A stretch of DNA of 64,000 nt from Cornus controversa (taxonomy: Eukaryota > Streptophyta > Magnoliopsida > Cornales > Cornaceae): assembly GCA_026545225.1 (NCBI GenBank), contig CM048848.1, positions 28,436,806 through 28,500,805 of the forward strand, written 5' to 3'. The notes beneath the pieces are model-generated. The model was not told the origin of the DNA. It searched no databases and saw only the letters and a program-made list of their open reading frames with translations. Each line of letters starts with the position of its first letter. Positions within the stretch are counted from its first letter, which is position 1. Shown here piece by piece: positions 47,814 through 58,364 of the stretch. The position numbers and the translations under genes are program-made.

Positions 47814-48250
47814 GGTAAATTACTATGACATCTCCTGAGGTTTTGTCTAATTACTCTAATCCAAGTTTTTAAATTATGGTGATCAACCTCCCTTAAAATT
47901 TGGTTGACTTTATTCTGAGTACTCGTGTCATTAATTGACAGTCAGTTTTGTTAAAGTTAATTAAAATAAAAAATCAAAATATCAAAACTACCCTCGATGA
48001 CGATAGTGTTAATGTGACATTTATAGAGAAAATATATATATATAAATATGTTAATCTCAGTCAAAAGATTAAAAATTAATGTTATTTTTGAATAAAAGCA
48101 TTATAACTTGAGAGTACTTTTGTAATTGTATATTAGATGTGATTTTATTTAATGGATCGTTAGTTTGACAGGAGTGTCAAAGGAATTTTGTAAAACTTTA
48201 ATTTGAGGGCAATTAAACCAAGTCTCAGGGGAGGTCAGATTAATTTACCC
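47814..48250. mobile_element. TIR MITE (ggtaaattac ends), copy in unit C
   Basis: Third copy, about 437 bp, uninterrupted. It shows the TRIM site empty in unit C as well. Confidence 0.75.
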
Positions 48251-49100
48251 ATATATATATATATATATATCAACATATATGTATGTAAGTATATGGCTAT
48301 ATATATACACAATAGTGTTCAACTGCTCCCTGATGAGAAGGAGTAGTTTACACACTTTTAATTATAACCTTAGGATCTAATCCTAAGGCTGTTAATTAAA
48401 ATTAGTTTCTTCACTCTTATATTAGGAAGCCAACCAATATTTTTATTTCTAGTAAACACTAATAATGTATAATAACAATAATATACATTATTTAAAAGGA
48501 AAAAAAACACTCATCAGTATATTCTGATCTTCTCCTACATCAAATTTCTCCATCGTCCAATCCATTTGAACCACCAACTTACTTTTACACATTGAACCAT
48601 CCAATTGGAACTGCCTTACGTCTACTTGGGACTAGTGGGGATAATGATCTAAACCCCTAGATTTGCCAGTTTTGCCGCTGCTTAGGGTGTTTGGTGGTGG
48701 TGATCTAATTGTTTGAGCGGAGGAAGGTGAGAACTTGGCATTGGCCTCTTGCTTGGTGGTGGCAGTGTTTTGTCTGGCTGCCAAATCATGGAGAGATAGA
48801 TGGCTTCGGCCTCTTGCTTGGTGATAACGGTGTTTTTGTTTGATGCCAAATCATGGAGATAGAGAGAGAGATATATAAAAGAGGAGAGAGAAAATAAATA
48901 AAAATAATAACGAGTGCGAGAGTGTGAAATAGAATATAGTGGGTTAATGATGACCGTTTTATCGTAGATAGGGAAAGTTACTTTAGACCGTAGATAGGCA
49001 TAGATATTTTGAACTCTACGATTGATTTTTTTAAGTATTTTTGACTGTTAAATGATGAATTTTTTTTGGAGGGAAATTGAAACGTCGAGCTCAAATGTAA

Positions 49101-50393
49101 TATAGATATATATCAATGTATGTAAGTATATGTCTATATATATATATATATATATATGAAGAAGCTGAAACCGAACCTGAGGAGATCGACGAGTTTTAGG
49201 GCTTTTTTGTCAATCTGATCTCTTCTTCAACATTAACTAGTGACGAGTGTTCGATCAATGGTGGGAGAGATTTTGGAATGTGGAGGTGATGGTCATGCCG
49301 AAAGTGGCGGTGGTTTTGGTCGTTCGGACTCACGAGTTATATGCGATGGTTCCCAAGGTGAATGCTCCACTTCCTCCTTTGCCGCCAAAGACTCTCTTTT
49401 TCGATTCCGAAAGTGGCGGTGGATTCGATTCCTTGTCAATTTGGGCATTTTTTTGGCAACAGAACTAGGTTAATGTTGGGAAGAACACCGCCACCGGAAT
49501 TAGTCACACCTTTAAACAATTTCCCCAATTCCTCATCGTTTCTCAATGCTAAAAGCACATGCCTTGGGCTGATCCGATTCTTCTTGTTGTCCCTTGTCAC
49601 ATTTCTGGCCAAATAATTGATTAATTGGTGGTCTTCACAATGAAAAATTTTATTCTAAAAATTTCCATTGATTTTAGACGTTATTGATTTTGATTCTGGG
49701 ACTCCAAATCTTGAATGTGAGGGTGAAGTTGATACACCCATTGATTGTACAAACCCTGAGGCGTTTGATGTGATGATAAAAGTTGCTATAGAACACTTCA
49801 AGGATATACATTTTTATCGGTTTTGTAAAGCTGTTCGCGATTTGAACGATAGTTCTTGCCACATGGCGTCGGAGTTTAGACCCAAAGAAGGAAAGACTGA
49901 CGCATTTTACAATGATTACCGTAGTTTAGGATTTGATCGAACAGAGTATGAAGAGAGTGAGTGAGGGAGAGAAGTCAGATCTCAAAAAGGTGAAGTATGG
50001 CAAGGGTAAATTAGTAATTTAACATAAATGTGATGACCTCAACAAATACATCAGCAAGGAGATATTTGGTGAGGGTAAATTAAGAGGTCAGATAGTTTAA
50101 CGAAAGATAATTTGACAAACCTTATAGTCTAAAATATAATACATTTAAAAATATAAAATAAATAAAAGTAATGTTGCAATTTGGGTTAGAGGAAATACAA
50201 GGTATCTACTCAAATGACAACTCTTCATTTCTTTTGACAATAAAAAATAATAATTTATTGAATATATAGTACTTTTTCCGAGTTATGTTTAAGTGGTGGA
50301 CAGTTCAACCAAAGTCTAATTTAAATTAAGTTAAGGTTAGTATTATTAATTGTTAGGCCAGTCAAATTGCACCACAATCTGAAAAGCAAGGGT
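49101..50393 (+). other. Unidentified stretch with possible gene fragment
   Basis: An AT run at 49134-49157 is followed by GC-richer sequence with codon-like texture (49157-49500), including an ATG-started frame from 49258 (MVGEILECGGDGHAESGG...). I do not recognise it. A second frame lies at 49678-49964 (listed separately). The rest (49970-50393) is AT-rich with nothing recognised. The segment lies between repeat unit C and the duplicated CNL leader and has no counterpart before CNL2. Confidence 0.4.
49678..49964 (+). pseudogene. Unidentified exon-like frame, about 96 residues
   Basis: An open frame reading DVIDFDSGTPNLECEGEVDT and later PEAFDVMIKVAIEHFKDIHF, RFCKAVRDLND and YRSLGFDRTEYEE, ending at a stop at 49962-49964. 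It has no ATG at its start but is preceded by an acceptor-like sequence (CCATTGATTTTAG, ending 49677), so it could be a terminal exon. It is acidic and soluble-looking, with no membrane segment. The regular amphipathic run suggests real or formerly real coding sequence. I do not recognise the family; an upstream exon might lie at 49158-49500. It could equally be a carried fragment. Confidence 0.35.
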
Positions 50394-51823
50394 TCCATCC
50401 AAAGGTATCCCAGTCAAGACGATGGTGTGGTTGGTGGTTTAATTTAAAAAATGTAACGTTAATTTCGCATATTTATGCAGCCTTCTTGGAATGGAATACA
50501 TTTGACTTTGACTTGTTATGCCCTAAAGCATACTTGCCTTGAACCCGACGATCTCAAATAACTCCAAGGTCTGCTGCTATGAAATCTAGCAAAATTCTCC
50601 CTTTGATGTCATGAAACAGTGTGTCTGATGATAGAAACTCGCCAACAAAAACCATTCAGGTACGTTCCAACATATCTAAATACCTCTGTGTATTTATGTG
50701 TCTTTTTTTTGGTGAGAAAATTGATAGTCAACCTCATAGATTACAACTTGCAGAGAAAAAAAGAGGGAAAAAGAAATCAGTAGTAGGAGATTAATATTAT
50801 TAGTAGAAGATTTTACAATGATATTACAGTTGTTGTTATGGCTTCATGATTTTCCTAGCATCCACATAAATAATAGTGAAATTGGGTTTCAGATTTAACT
50901 TGAAATAGAAGAAGAAGTTGAAAAACTGAAGGTGAAAAAATTAGTATCGAAAGTCATACCAAAATGGGGCCATTCATTTTTCTTAACTATTATTTTTTTT
51001 TTTTTCAGATTTTACGTTAAAGCTAGGCAGATTTTTCATAAGATGTATCAAAATTCGGTCAAATTTTGTTTAAGTGACAGAATACAGAAATCTGATATAT
51101 GAATTATAGTTTAAATTTTGCATCTTACTCAGGGGAGGTACTTGTGTTTCAGAGTAAGTGGTCGATTGTTTTAGAAAAGAAAAAAAAAATTTGCATCAAT
51201 CACTGCGGTCTCTGAAATGGACAGTGGAGATCATTACATTAAATAATCATCAAAATAAAAAAAAAATTTTAAATACCAGTTGTGCAGTGTTAACCTACCA
51301 TTTCTTCTAATTTCTCTAGTTGCATGGTCTGCTTAATCATCAAAGTTGAATTACCAGTTTCTGCTGCAAAATTTTTGAAAGAAGTGACCAAATTTTGTTA
51401 AAGTAACGAAAATTTAGAATACCCAAATTAGGCCAAAAATCTGATTTTTGAGTTGCTAGGTAAATTTCCATCTACTTGGAGAAGGTATTTTTCTGTATGT
51501 GATGTTAACTTCTAAGAAATGTTCTAATATGTCTTACCATTTAAATAAATTTATGCACCTTTTTTCTGGTCGTTAAGCACCTTTAATTTATGTTAAATGA
51601 CATTGCTAATTTCATCTAATAATATTATAATCTGGATTGGTCACCCCCGGTCTCCAAAGTGGACAAACTGATATCATAATTAACATAAATTTTTATATTA
51701 ATTTCAAGACTGTATTAACCTACCATTTTTTCTACTCTCTGCAGTTGCATAATCTGTTTAATCTTCAACAGTTGAAATGTTGAATTACGAACTTCTGCTG
51801 CAAAATTTCTAACCGAGTGAGAG
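50394..51823 (+). promoter_or_regulatory. 5' region of CNL3: duplicated promoter/leader with a probable leader intron
   Basis: Nearly identical to the CNL2 leader over the first roughly 280 bp. The same donor (CATTCAG/GTACGTTCC, 50659/50660) and acceptor (TTCTACTCTCTGCAG, ending 51744) bracket an inferred leader intron of about 1.08 kb, shorter than that of CNL2. A second acceptor-plus-leader copy lies at 51296-51385 ('ctaccatttcttctaatttc', ending TCTCTAG at 51319, then ttgcatggtctgc). It is closer in its downstream part to the CNL2 leader than to the leader actually next to the CNL3 ATG. Confidence 0.65.
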
Positions 51824-54800
51824 ATGGCAGACACTGCTCTCGATTTTCTATTGGAGAACATGATACAGCTGATAAATTGCAACAATGAACTGATTCTCAA
51901 GGTTTATGAGGACAAACTCATTGACAAAGACCAAATTGAATGGCTTTATTCGGAGTTTCAGTTCCTGCGAATGTTTCTCTATGAGTCGGAGGAAAAATGC
52001 AATGAACTTGAGAAAGTGAATGATCTTGTGACAAGAATTAGAGATGTTACTTCTGAGGCGGAAGATATCATCGACACCTTCATAGTCGATGCAGTCATAC
52101 AAAAAGAAAGGAGCATGGAAGAGAAAATTAAAGATGTGACTTCTGAGGCTGAAGATATCAGTGACTCGTCCACAGTTGATGCAGTCATGCTAAAAGAAAG
52201 GAGCATGCCAAAGACACTTAAAGATGTGGCATCCGAGGTAGAAGATAACACCTTGCTGAATTTTAGCCCAAAGCAATCAAGTCTCTCATCATGGTTGAGA
52301 AAAGTCATCCATGGTTCTTCCAGAAAGAGGAGGAACGTCGTGGAAGGGATTAAATCTTTTATGGATAAAAGAAGCTGCCTTGACTGTGGTTCTACCAAAA
52401 AGATGAAGAATGTCATAGGAGAGCGTGATTCTAAAAAGAAAAGTCACCAAAGCTTAGAAAGCGTCATAGGAGAGCGTGATTCTGAAAAGAAAAGTCACCA
52501 AAGCTTAGAAAGCGTCATAGAAGAGATCAAGTCTATCAAGATAGAAGTGTTACAGATCTATGACAAGAAGATGTATGGCATTGAAGTCCCACAAATCAGA
52601 AAGCCTTCCCATGGTGCTTCATCAAGAGCCAGCAACCCTATTGTAAAGGGAGATATTATTGTGGGTTTTGATGATGATGCAACAACAATTATAGAGTTTC
52701 TTACTGAAGAACATGAAAAACAACTAAAGATTATCCCGATCGTTGGGATGCCTGGACTCGGGAAGACAACTTTGGCCAAAAAAGTGTACAATGATCCTTT
52801 CATCGAATATCACTTTTATATTCGTGCATGGACCTATGTGTCTCAAGTGTACCAGAAGAGAGATTTGTTGCTTAGCATTTTAAGTTCCGCATGTATCCAG
52901 CTTACAGGCACAATCAACCAAATGAACGATGAAAAGTTGGGTGAAGAGCTGTACAAACGCCTAAAAGGTAATAAATATCTCATTGTTATTGATGATATAT
53001 GGAACATTGGAGCTTGGGATAATTTGAAAAGATACTTCCCAAATGATAACAATGGAAGTAGAATTATGTTCACTAGCCGGATTGTAGACGTTGCTGTGTC
53101 TTTGAATGCCAAACCTCACTATTTACGGTTTTTGAATGAAGATGAAAGTTGGGAACTACTGGAACAGAAGGCATTTCAAAAAGAAAGCTGCCCTCCAAAT
53201 TTATTGGAAATCGGAAAGATAATTGCCACAAAATGCCAAGGACTACCACTTGCAATTGTTGTGGTATCTGGACTTCTTGCAAAGAAAGAGAAGACAAAAA
53301 ACTGGTGGAGGCAAGTTGCTGAAGGTGTAAGTTCATATATTGTAAGTGACCCAAAGCAGTACATGAATACACTAGCATTGAGTTACAACCACTTGCCGTA
53401 TCACTTGAAACCATGCTTCCTTTATTTTGGCGCATTTCCGGAAGACTATGAAATACCTGTGTGGCAATTGATGTGGTTATGGGTCGCCGAGGGATTCATA
53501 CGGCAAAATGATCAGAAAAGTCTGGAGGAAATAGCAGAGGATTACTTGATGGATCTCGTTGACAGAAGTCTAGTAATTGCTTCCAAGAAAAGGTCCAATG
53601 GTAAAATCAAAGCGTGTCGTGTTCATGATCTCTTGCGTGATTTATGCTTGAGAAAAGCTCAAGAATTGAATTTTCTTCAACATATTCTCCGGTATGAACA
53701 GACTTCTTCTTCATCCTCTTCAAATCCCTTTGCATATAAGCAACGTCGCATGTGCATCCATGATAACATTGTTGATTATACTTCTTTAAAGGGTTTTGAG
53801 CTATACATTCGATCTTTCTTATCCTTTAGCCATTCGATTTATTACTTGCCTGTGAAGGATGTCTCATTTGTTTGTCAAGCCTTCAAACTTCTTAGAGTGC
53901 TAAATTTATTGTCCACCAAAGTCATCATCTTTCCGAAAGAAATAGAACAGCTAGTTCATTTGAGGTATTTAGCACTTCATGTTGATGATGAGCATGTTCA
54001 ACTATCAATGTCCAACCTCTGGAACCTAGAAACCCTTATGATTGATGGACCAAAAGGTTCCTTAGTTTTATATGATATTAGGAGAATGGTGAAGTTGAGA
54101 CATGTGTATACCAGGCGACTTATCATTGTTCTTGATGTACCCTCTGATGGATCTTCCTTTGTATACCTACAAACCATAGGCAAATTAGATCTTTTAAGTG
54201 GGGAGTGTGGCTTGGAATTGTTTCCCAATCTTAAAAAACTAAAATGCCAAGATTATGGTTTTCCTACATTGGACTTTCTAATTCACCTTGAAACCTTGAA
54301 GTTAGTCCACAAGGACTTAAGAACACCTCCTCCTAGAAGGATACGTGATCTGCATATGTACGCGTTCCCTCCAAATCTCAAAAGCCTCACTTTATCAAAC
54401 TTTCGTCTACCTTGGGAGAAAATGTCAATCCTTGGAAGGTTACCCCACCTTGAGGTTCTCAAATTATCATACAAGGCATTTGAAGGACCAACTTGGGACA
54501 CAAATGATGGTGAGTTTCATAAACTAAGGTTCCTGAAATTTCAAGGCATATTTATTAAGCGATGGAACACTTCTAATGATCACTTTGTCAACCTTCAAAC
54601 GTTAGTGTTGGTTGACTGTCAGTGGCTTGAGGAAATTCCATCTAGTTTAGGGAATATTCCTACTCTAGAGATGATTCAAGTGAGATGGTGTAACCAATCT
54701 GCTGAAGATTCTGCTAGGCAAATTCAAGAAGAACAAAAGATGATGGGAAATGATGAGCTTAAGATCCTTATCTACTCTTTAAATCAGGGTCTGGTGGCCT

Positions 54801-54883
54801 TTGGAGATGAGGCTGACCTGGCCTTCAGGGATGAGGATGACCAAGCCGTTGGGGATGAGGATGACCAGGTTGACGCACGTTAA
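51824..54883 (+). CDS. CC-NB-LRR disease resistance protein (CNL3), R1/RPP13-like
   Basis: An intact frame of 1019 residues. The Rx-type coiled coil starts MADTALDFLLEN. The EDVID-type segment is repeated in tandem: DVTSEAEDIID (74-84), DVTSEAEDISD (104-114) and DVASEVED (134-141), in 30-residue units. A later 17-residue pair (VIGERDS...KKSHQSLES, 197-213 and 214-230) lengthens the linker. NB-ARC: P-loop GMPGLGKTT (308-316), kinase 2 YLIVIDDIW (385-393), GSRIMFTSR (411-419), GLPL (473-476), CFLYFGAFPED (531-541), VHD (600-602). A six-serine run (628-633) precedes irregular LRRs. The tail is acidic, with repeated F/G-DE-D phrases from about 990. The expected role is an intracellular immune receptor. 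It shares its leader with CNL2, and its 3' end is duplicated at 60424-61488. No key NB-ARC residue is missing. Confidence 0.95.
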   Translation: MADTALDFLLENMIQLINCNNELILKVYEDKLIDKDQIEWLYSEFQFLRMFLYESEEKCNELEKVNDLVTRIRDVTSEAEDIIDTFIVDAVIQKERSMEEKIKDVTSEAEDISDSSTVDAVMLKERSMPKTLKDVASEVEDNTLLNFSPKQSSLSSWLRKVIHGSSRKRRNVVEGIKSFMDKRSCLDCGSTKKMKNVIGERDSKKKSHQSLESVIGERDSEKKSHQSLESVIEEIKSIKIEVLQIYDKKMYGIEVPQIRKPSHGASSRASNPIVKGDIIVGFDDDATTIIEFLTEEHEKQLKIIPIVGMPGLGKTTLAKKVYNDPFIEYHFYIRAWTYVSQVYQKRDLLLSILSSACIQLTGTINQMNDEKLGEELYKRLKGNKYLIVIDDIWNIGAWDNLKRYFPNDNNGSRIMFTSRIVDVAVSLNAKPHYLRFLNEDESWELLEQKAFQKESCPPNLLEIGKIIATKCQGLPLAIVVVSGLLAKKEKTKNWWRQVAEGVSSYIVSDPKQYMNTLALSYNHLPYHLKPCFLYFGAFPEDYEIPVWQLMWLWVAEGFIRQNDQKSLEEIAEDYLMDLVDRSLVIASKKRSNGKIKACRVHDLLRDLCLRKAQELNFLQHILRYEQTSSSSSSNPFAYKQRRMCIHDNIVDYTSLKGFELYIRSFLSFSHSIYYLPVKDVSFVCQAFKLLRVLNLLSTKVIIFPKEIEQLVHLRYLALHVDDEHVQLSMSNLWNLETLMIDGPKGSLVLYDIRRMVKLRHVYTRRLIIVLDVPSDGSSFVYLQTIGKLDLLSGECGLELFPNLKKLKCQDYGFPTLDFLIHLETLKLVHKDLRTPPPRRIRDLHMYAFPPNLKSLTLSNFRLPWEKMSILGRLPHLEVLKLSYKAFEGPTWDTNDGEFHKLRFLKFQGIFIKRWNTSNDHFVNLQTLVLVDCQWLEEIPSSLGNIPTLEMIQVRWCNQSAEDSARQIQEEQKMMGNDELKILIYSLNQGLVAFGDEADLAFRDEDDQAVGDEDDQVDAR
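52037..52246 (+). repeat. 90-bp tandem repeat encoding the EDVID-type segment, 2.3 copies
   Basis: Units at 52037-52126, 52127-52216 and 52217-52246 encode IRDVTSEAEDIID..., IKDVTSEAEDISD... and LKDVASEVED. They are in frame and have already diverged, so the array has been kept open. Confidence 0.9.
52412..52513 (+). repeat. 51-bp tandem duplication in the CNL3 linker
   Basis: Two nearly identical in-frame 51-bp copies (52412-52462, 52463-52513) differ by one codon (Lys/Glu), so the duplication is young. Confidence 0.95.
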
Positions 54884-55377
54884 AGTTCATCAAAGCATAC
54901 AGCAGAATTAGTCACTTGAATAAGGTAATAAATATTTTGGAAGACCCATCAAGTTCTCCCATCTGTTTTCCTTTTCTACTATATGTAAACATTATTATAT
55001 ATATCTGTTGTATAATTTAATTTATATTTTCCTACTAAACTTTCAAGATAAGAAGAAGCCCTTGGGGCAACATGAGTTTTTAGTATACATCTCATTGACA
55101 ATTACATGTTTGTGAGGTGTTATGGAGAAGTGACAAGTCCTCGAACACCTGGTTAGAGTTTTGAGGGTATTGTGACAACTCCCTCTTCTTCTTCTTCTTC
55201 TTCTTCGTCTACTTATTAGTTTATTTTTTCTTTTAGAAGAAAATGATGAAGAATTAAAGATTTTTGGGTACAAATTTAAGTCTGCCCTCTATATTTGTTC
55301 TCCAGATAATTATTTAATTTGACTCGTCTGATTATAGTTCTAATTAACTCCATTTGTTTATATATTTATTGGAAAGT
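54884..55377 (+). other. 3' flank of CNL3
   Basis: Probable 3' untranslated region and flank, almost identical to 61480-61970. Includes a TTC microsatellite (55183-55205). No separate gene is supported. Confidence 0.6.
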
Positions 55378-55382
55378 GTAAT

Positions 55383-57981
55383 TGTAAGGACCGTGACCAT
55401 TTTTGGCCAGTTTTCTTGAATTTTCATTTAATTGTCATATTAAGACATTAAATGATGGTATATGTGTTTTAAATGTAAAATGCATGTTTAGATAACTTAT
55501 TTAAGGTTTGGAGAAGTTTTTGGAGCGTTTGGCAAAAGTTAACTTTTTCGGGTCCGGTCAACCTAGGGGCGCGGGTCCCGTGGACCCAGAAAATCCAAAA
55601 GTCTCGGAATGACCTCAAATTTTGAGGATAGCTTAAATAAAATATTTTACGCGCAACGGAATTAATTTCGTGTCAATCGGAGTTACGGAACTCCGAAAAT
55701 GAGCCCGGGAAGGTTTAGTGAAAAGGTGATGGCATACTTGTAATTATGAGTAGGTCATTTAGGCTATAAATAGCCATGAGATCTCAGCCATTATCACTCT
55801 CTTCTCCCAGCCGTGTAAGCATCTATACATATATATGCATAGCTTATTCATCTTCTTCCTTTCTTCATGAATTTTGAGGGGCTTCGGGTGAGAGTTTGAT
55901 TTCGCCGAAGAAGGAAGAAACGATCTACGCGTTGCGAGCTTGAGATTGATCGGTCCAAAATCATTTTTGGAGAAGGTTGATCTTTTGGGTGAGATTTGGG
56001 GCAATTCAATTGGAAGCTCTTCCAATTTGAGGTAGGGATGTTTAACTCATAAAATCCGGGATTTTTGTGAGTATATTGGTTGTCTATGACAACCAATTGG
56101 TTATGTGGAGTAAATAGATGTTCCTCAATGTTCAAGCATGCTATTTTATATCATTAAATGTGCTAATAATGTTGGTTGATGTGATGGTATGCTTATAAAT
56201 GCATTAGAGAAATTTATGAGCATGTTAGAATCGATTTGTGAATTTATGTTGGTGGATTCATGTATAATTGTGAGGGTGACTTCATGTGTTTGATAAATTG
56301 CTTTAGAAACATTGTGAAGGATATGTGGTTAAGTGAAATGTGGAGGTGTGAAGCATGTTCATTGTAAATGCATACGATGCCTAAATGGGAAATTGTTTAA
56401 GTGTGATTGTTAGATGCCTTATTGGTTGCAAATTATGAATGTGTATTTGACAAAATTGTGGGGTTCATCTTCATTGGTATGGTGAGGGAGGCAAGCAATG
56501 TGAACGGTGGAATCCATTCGGTAAAACGGCGAGGTATTCCGGTAAAGGTAACCCTCGTGAGGTATTCCGGTCAAGGTACCCTCATGGATTGATGTGTAGT
56601 GAGGTATTCCGGTAAAGGTAACCCTCAAGAGGTATTCCGGTAAAGGTAACCCTCTATAGGTGGGATTGGTTGTCCACGAAAATTGGAGACCAATATGTGG
56701 GAAGGATGAGGGAGTTGTGCATATCATGTTGCATTCTACCTTGTTTGTGATATGGTTGTGTTGTGTGCATGAATTCTCAACATGTTAAATGCAAATGTAT
56801 GATTATGTGCTATTCACGGAGTTGGTGGAATTATGTTTTAAATGTTTCTACTGAGCTTGTGGTTGCTCATCCCATGTGGATTAACATTTTTCAGGAAATG
56901 GAAAGGAGGTGGTGCAGACTCCCCAATAATACATTGGCGTGGAGTGGTTTTGGTCCTTTTAAAGACTTTATGTTGTTTTGTTGGAATGCATGTCCGGATT
57001 GTGGACCATATGCATGGTGTGAATATGTAAAGACCATTTGTGTTCCGAAAACATGTATCATTCGTGTTTTACGGTGTCATGCACTTAAATATAAATTTTT
57101 GGTGTATGTGGTTTGTGACTTGTGATTTTGCACATTATATATGTATTATCTTGTGGAAATAGAAGGAGTGATGGTCCTTTTTAAGTTTTTATGTATAATA
57201 TTGAGTGAATGGATATTGGAGATTAGATTGGTGCATTCTTACCATGCTATGAACATTATAGATCAATTATGGCGGTTTTGATTTCAAGGATAAAGTAGCT
57301 TTGAAGCAAACTTGAGGGGTTCATGGACCTTGATTCTTTGAGACCCAAATTTATTGATTTTGTGTAGTTTTGATCATAATTTAAGTTTGATTATGATTTG
57401 GTATGGTGGTATAGCACATTGGGCTTGAAAAATCAGGTTTTGAGGCATTTTTGGACTTTCGGTCGAGTGCCCCCTGCATCGGTCGACCGAAAGTGGAAGA
57501 TCCAGAGAGTTGGAATAGCTGGGAACAGGTTTCGGTCAACTGAACAGTGTTTCGGTCGACTGAAATTCCTCTTTCGGTCGACCGAAACTACCCATCAGCC
57601 GACCGAAGGAAACCTGGGCAGCTCCACTTGCATCCGAACTTCAAATGGGTGTAATTTCTTCGTTCTAGATCGAAATTGAGTGCCGTTTTTTTTGAAACTG
57701 AGTGTTTTTAAATCCTCTATCAAATGGTGTATGTTTCAGCCTCAGGTTCAGGTCACACAGGTTTGCATGTCTGAAAATATGTAAGTCACAACCAGTTGGT
57801 TACACAACTGAGGCATGGTTTGGGGCCCATGGTGGTTGATTAAGGTTGAATGATGCATGTCCATATGAAAGGATTAGATTAAGCTCCCACGGTTGTTATG
57901 GAAAGGAAAAGGAGGGTCCATTGGGACTAATGGGCGAGTTAACCTCCCGTCTCCCGGGAGTCGGGGGATCGGGGCGTTACA
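55383..57981 (+). mobile_element. Solo LTR, Ty3/Gypsy-like, plus orientation
   Basis: A 2.6-kb insertion beginning TGTAAGGACCGTGACCATTT and ending GATCGGGGCGTTACA, flanked by gtaat (55378-55382, 57982-57986). The duplicated copy at 61969-61973 shows the empty site. Inside are a TATA box (CTATAAATAG, 55763-55772), an array of gaggtattccggtaaaggta units (56530-56655), a phrase GCTCATCCC...TTTTTCAGG (56866-56895) seen in related form in the other LTRs, and several TTCGGTCGACCGAA-like palindromes (57460-57610). No gag or pol. It looks like a whole solo LTR, younger than the local tandem duplication. Confidence 0.8.
56530..56655. repeat. Short tandem repeats (gaggtattccgg type) in the solo LTR
   Basis: Four copies of gaggtattccggtaaaggta or close variants, each followed by accctc-type sequence, partly separated by spacer. 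Located upstream of the LTR 3' part. Confidence 0.9.
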
Positions 57982-58260
57982 GTAATAACTCCCCATTTAT
58001 CATAATGTGTGGGAGGGTGAATTTAATACCTTAACATATTAGAACAAGCAGCAGTGCATTCAGAACACACATTGTGGAGGCATTTGTTATTGAGAGATCA
58101 ATGTGTATTCATAAGCAGAACATGTAGAAATTCCACCAAGGTCTTTAGATTTTGTGTTATAACAGGTCTTCCCAAGAAAAAAATGACTCTTTCGTGCTAC
58201 TCACTTGGAACAATTGCCAAAATTCATTTTTCCTTCCAATATATTTTCCAGATGGACAAT

Positions 58261-58364
58261 GCTTGGGTGCTGCCCAGCAAGACCAACTTTGTCCTCCCTG
58301 ATGACATGGCGTGCTTGGGTGCTACCCAGCAGGACCAACTTTGTCCTCCCTGATGACATGGCTT
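58261..58364. repeat. 52-bp tandem pair
   Basis: Two copies starting gcttgggtgct with 'gaccaactttgtcctccctg'. The same pair exists in the second duplication copy at about 62240-62343, so it predates the larger duplication. Confidence 0.9.

Larger units (their letters stand above)
35178..49100. repeat. Large non-coding repeat unit C, expanded by insertions
   Basis: A direct tandem partner of unit B, starting near 'tattttccttctattactcc' and ending near 49100 in the part missing from B. Its own sequence is 35178-36633, 39305-39445 and 46624-49100. The remainder is made of inserted elements at 36634-39304 and 39446-46623. The 3' part includes a duplicated 'ggcctcttgcttggtg' motif shared with unit A. 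Confidence 0.85.
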
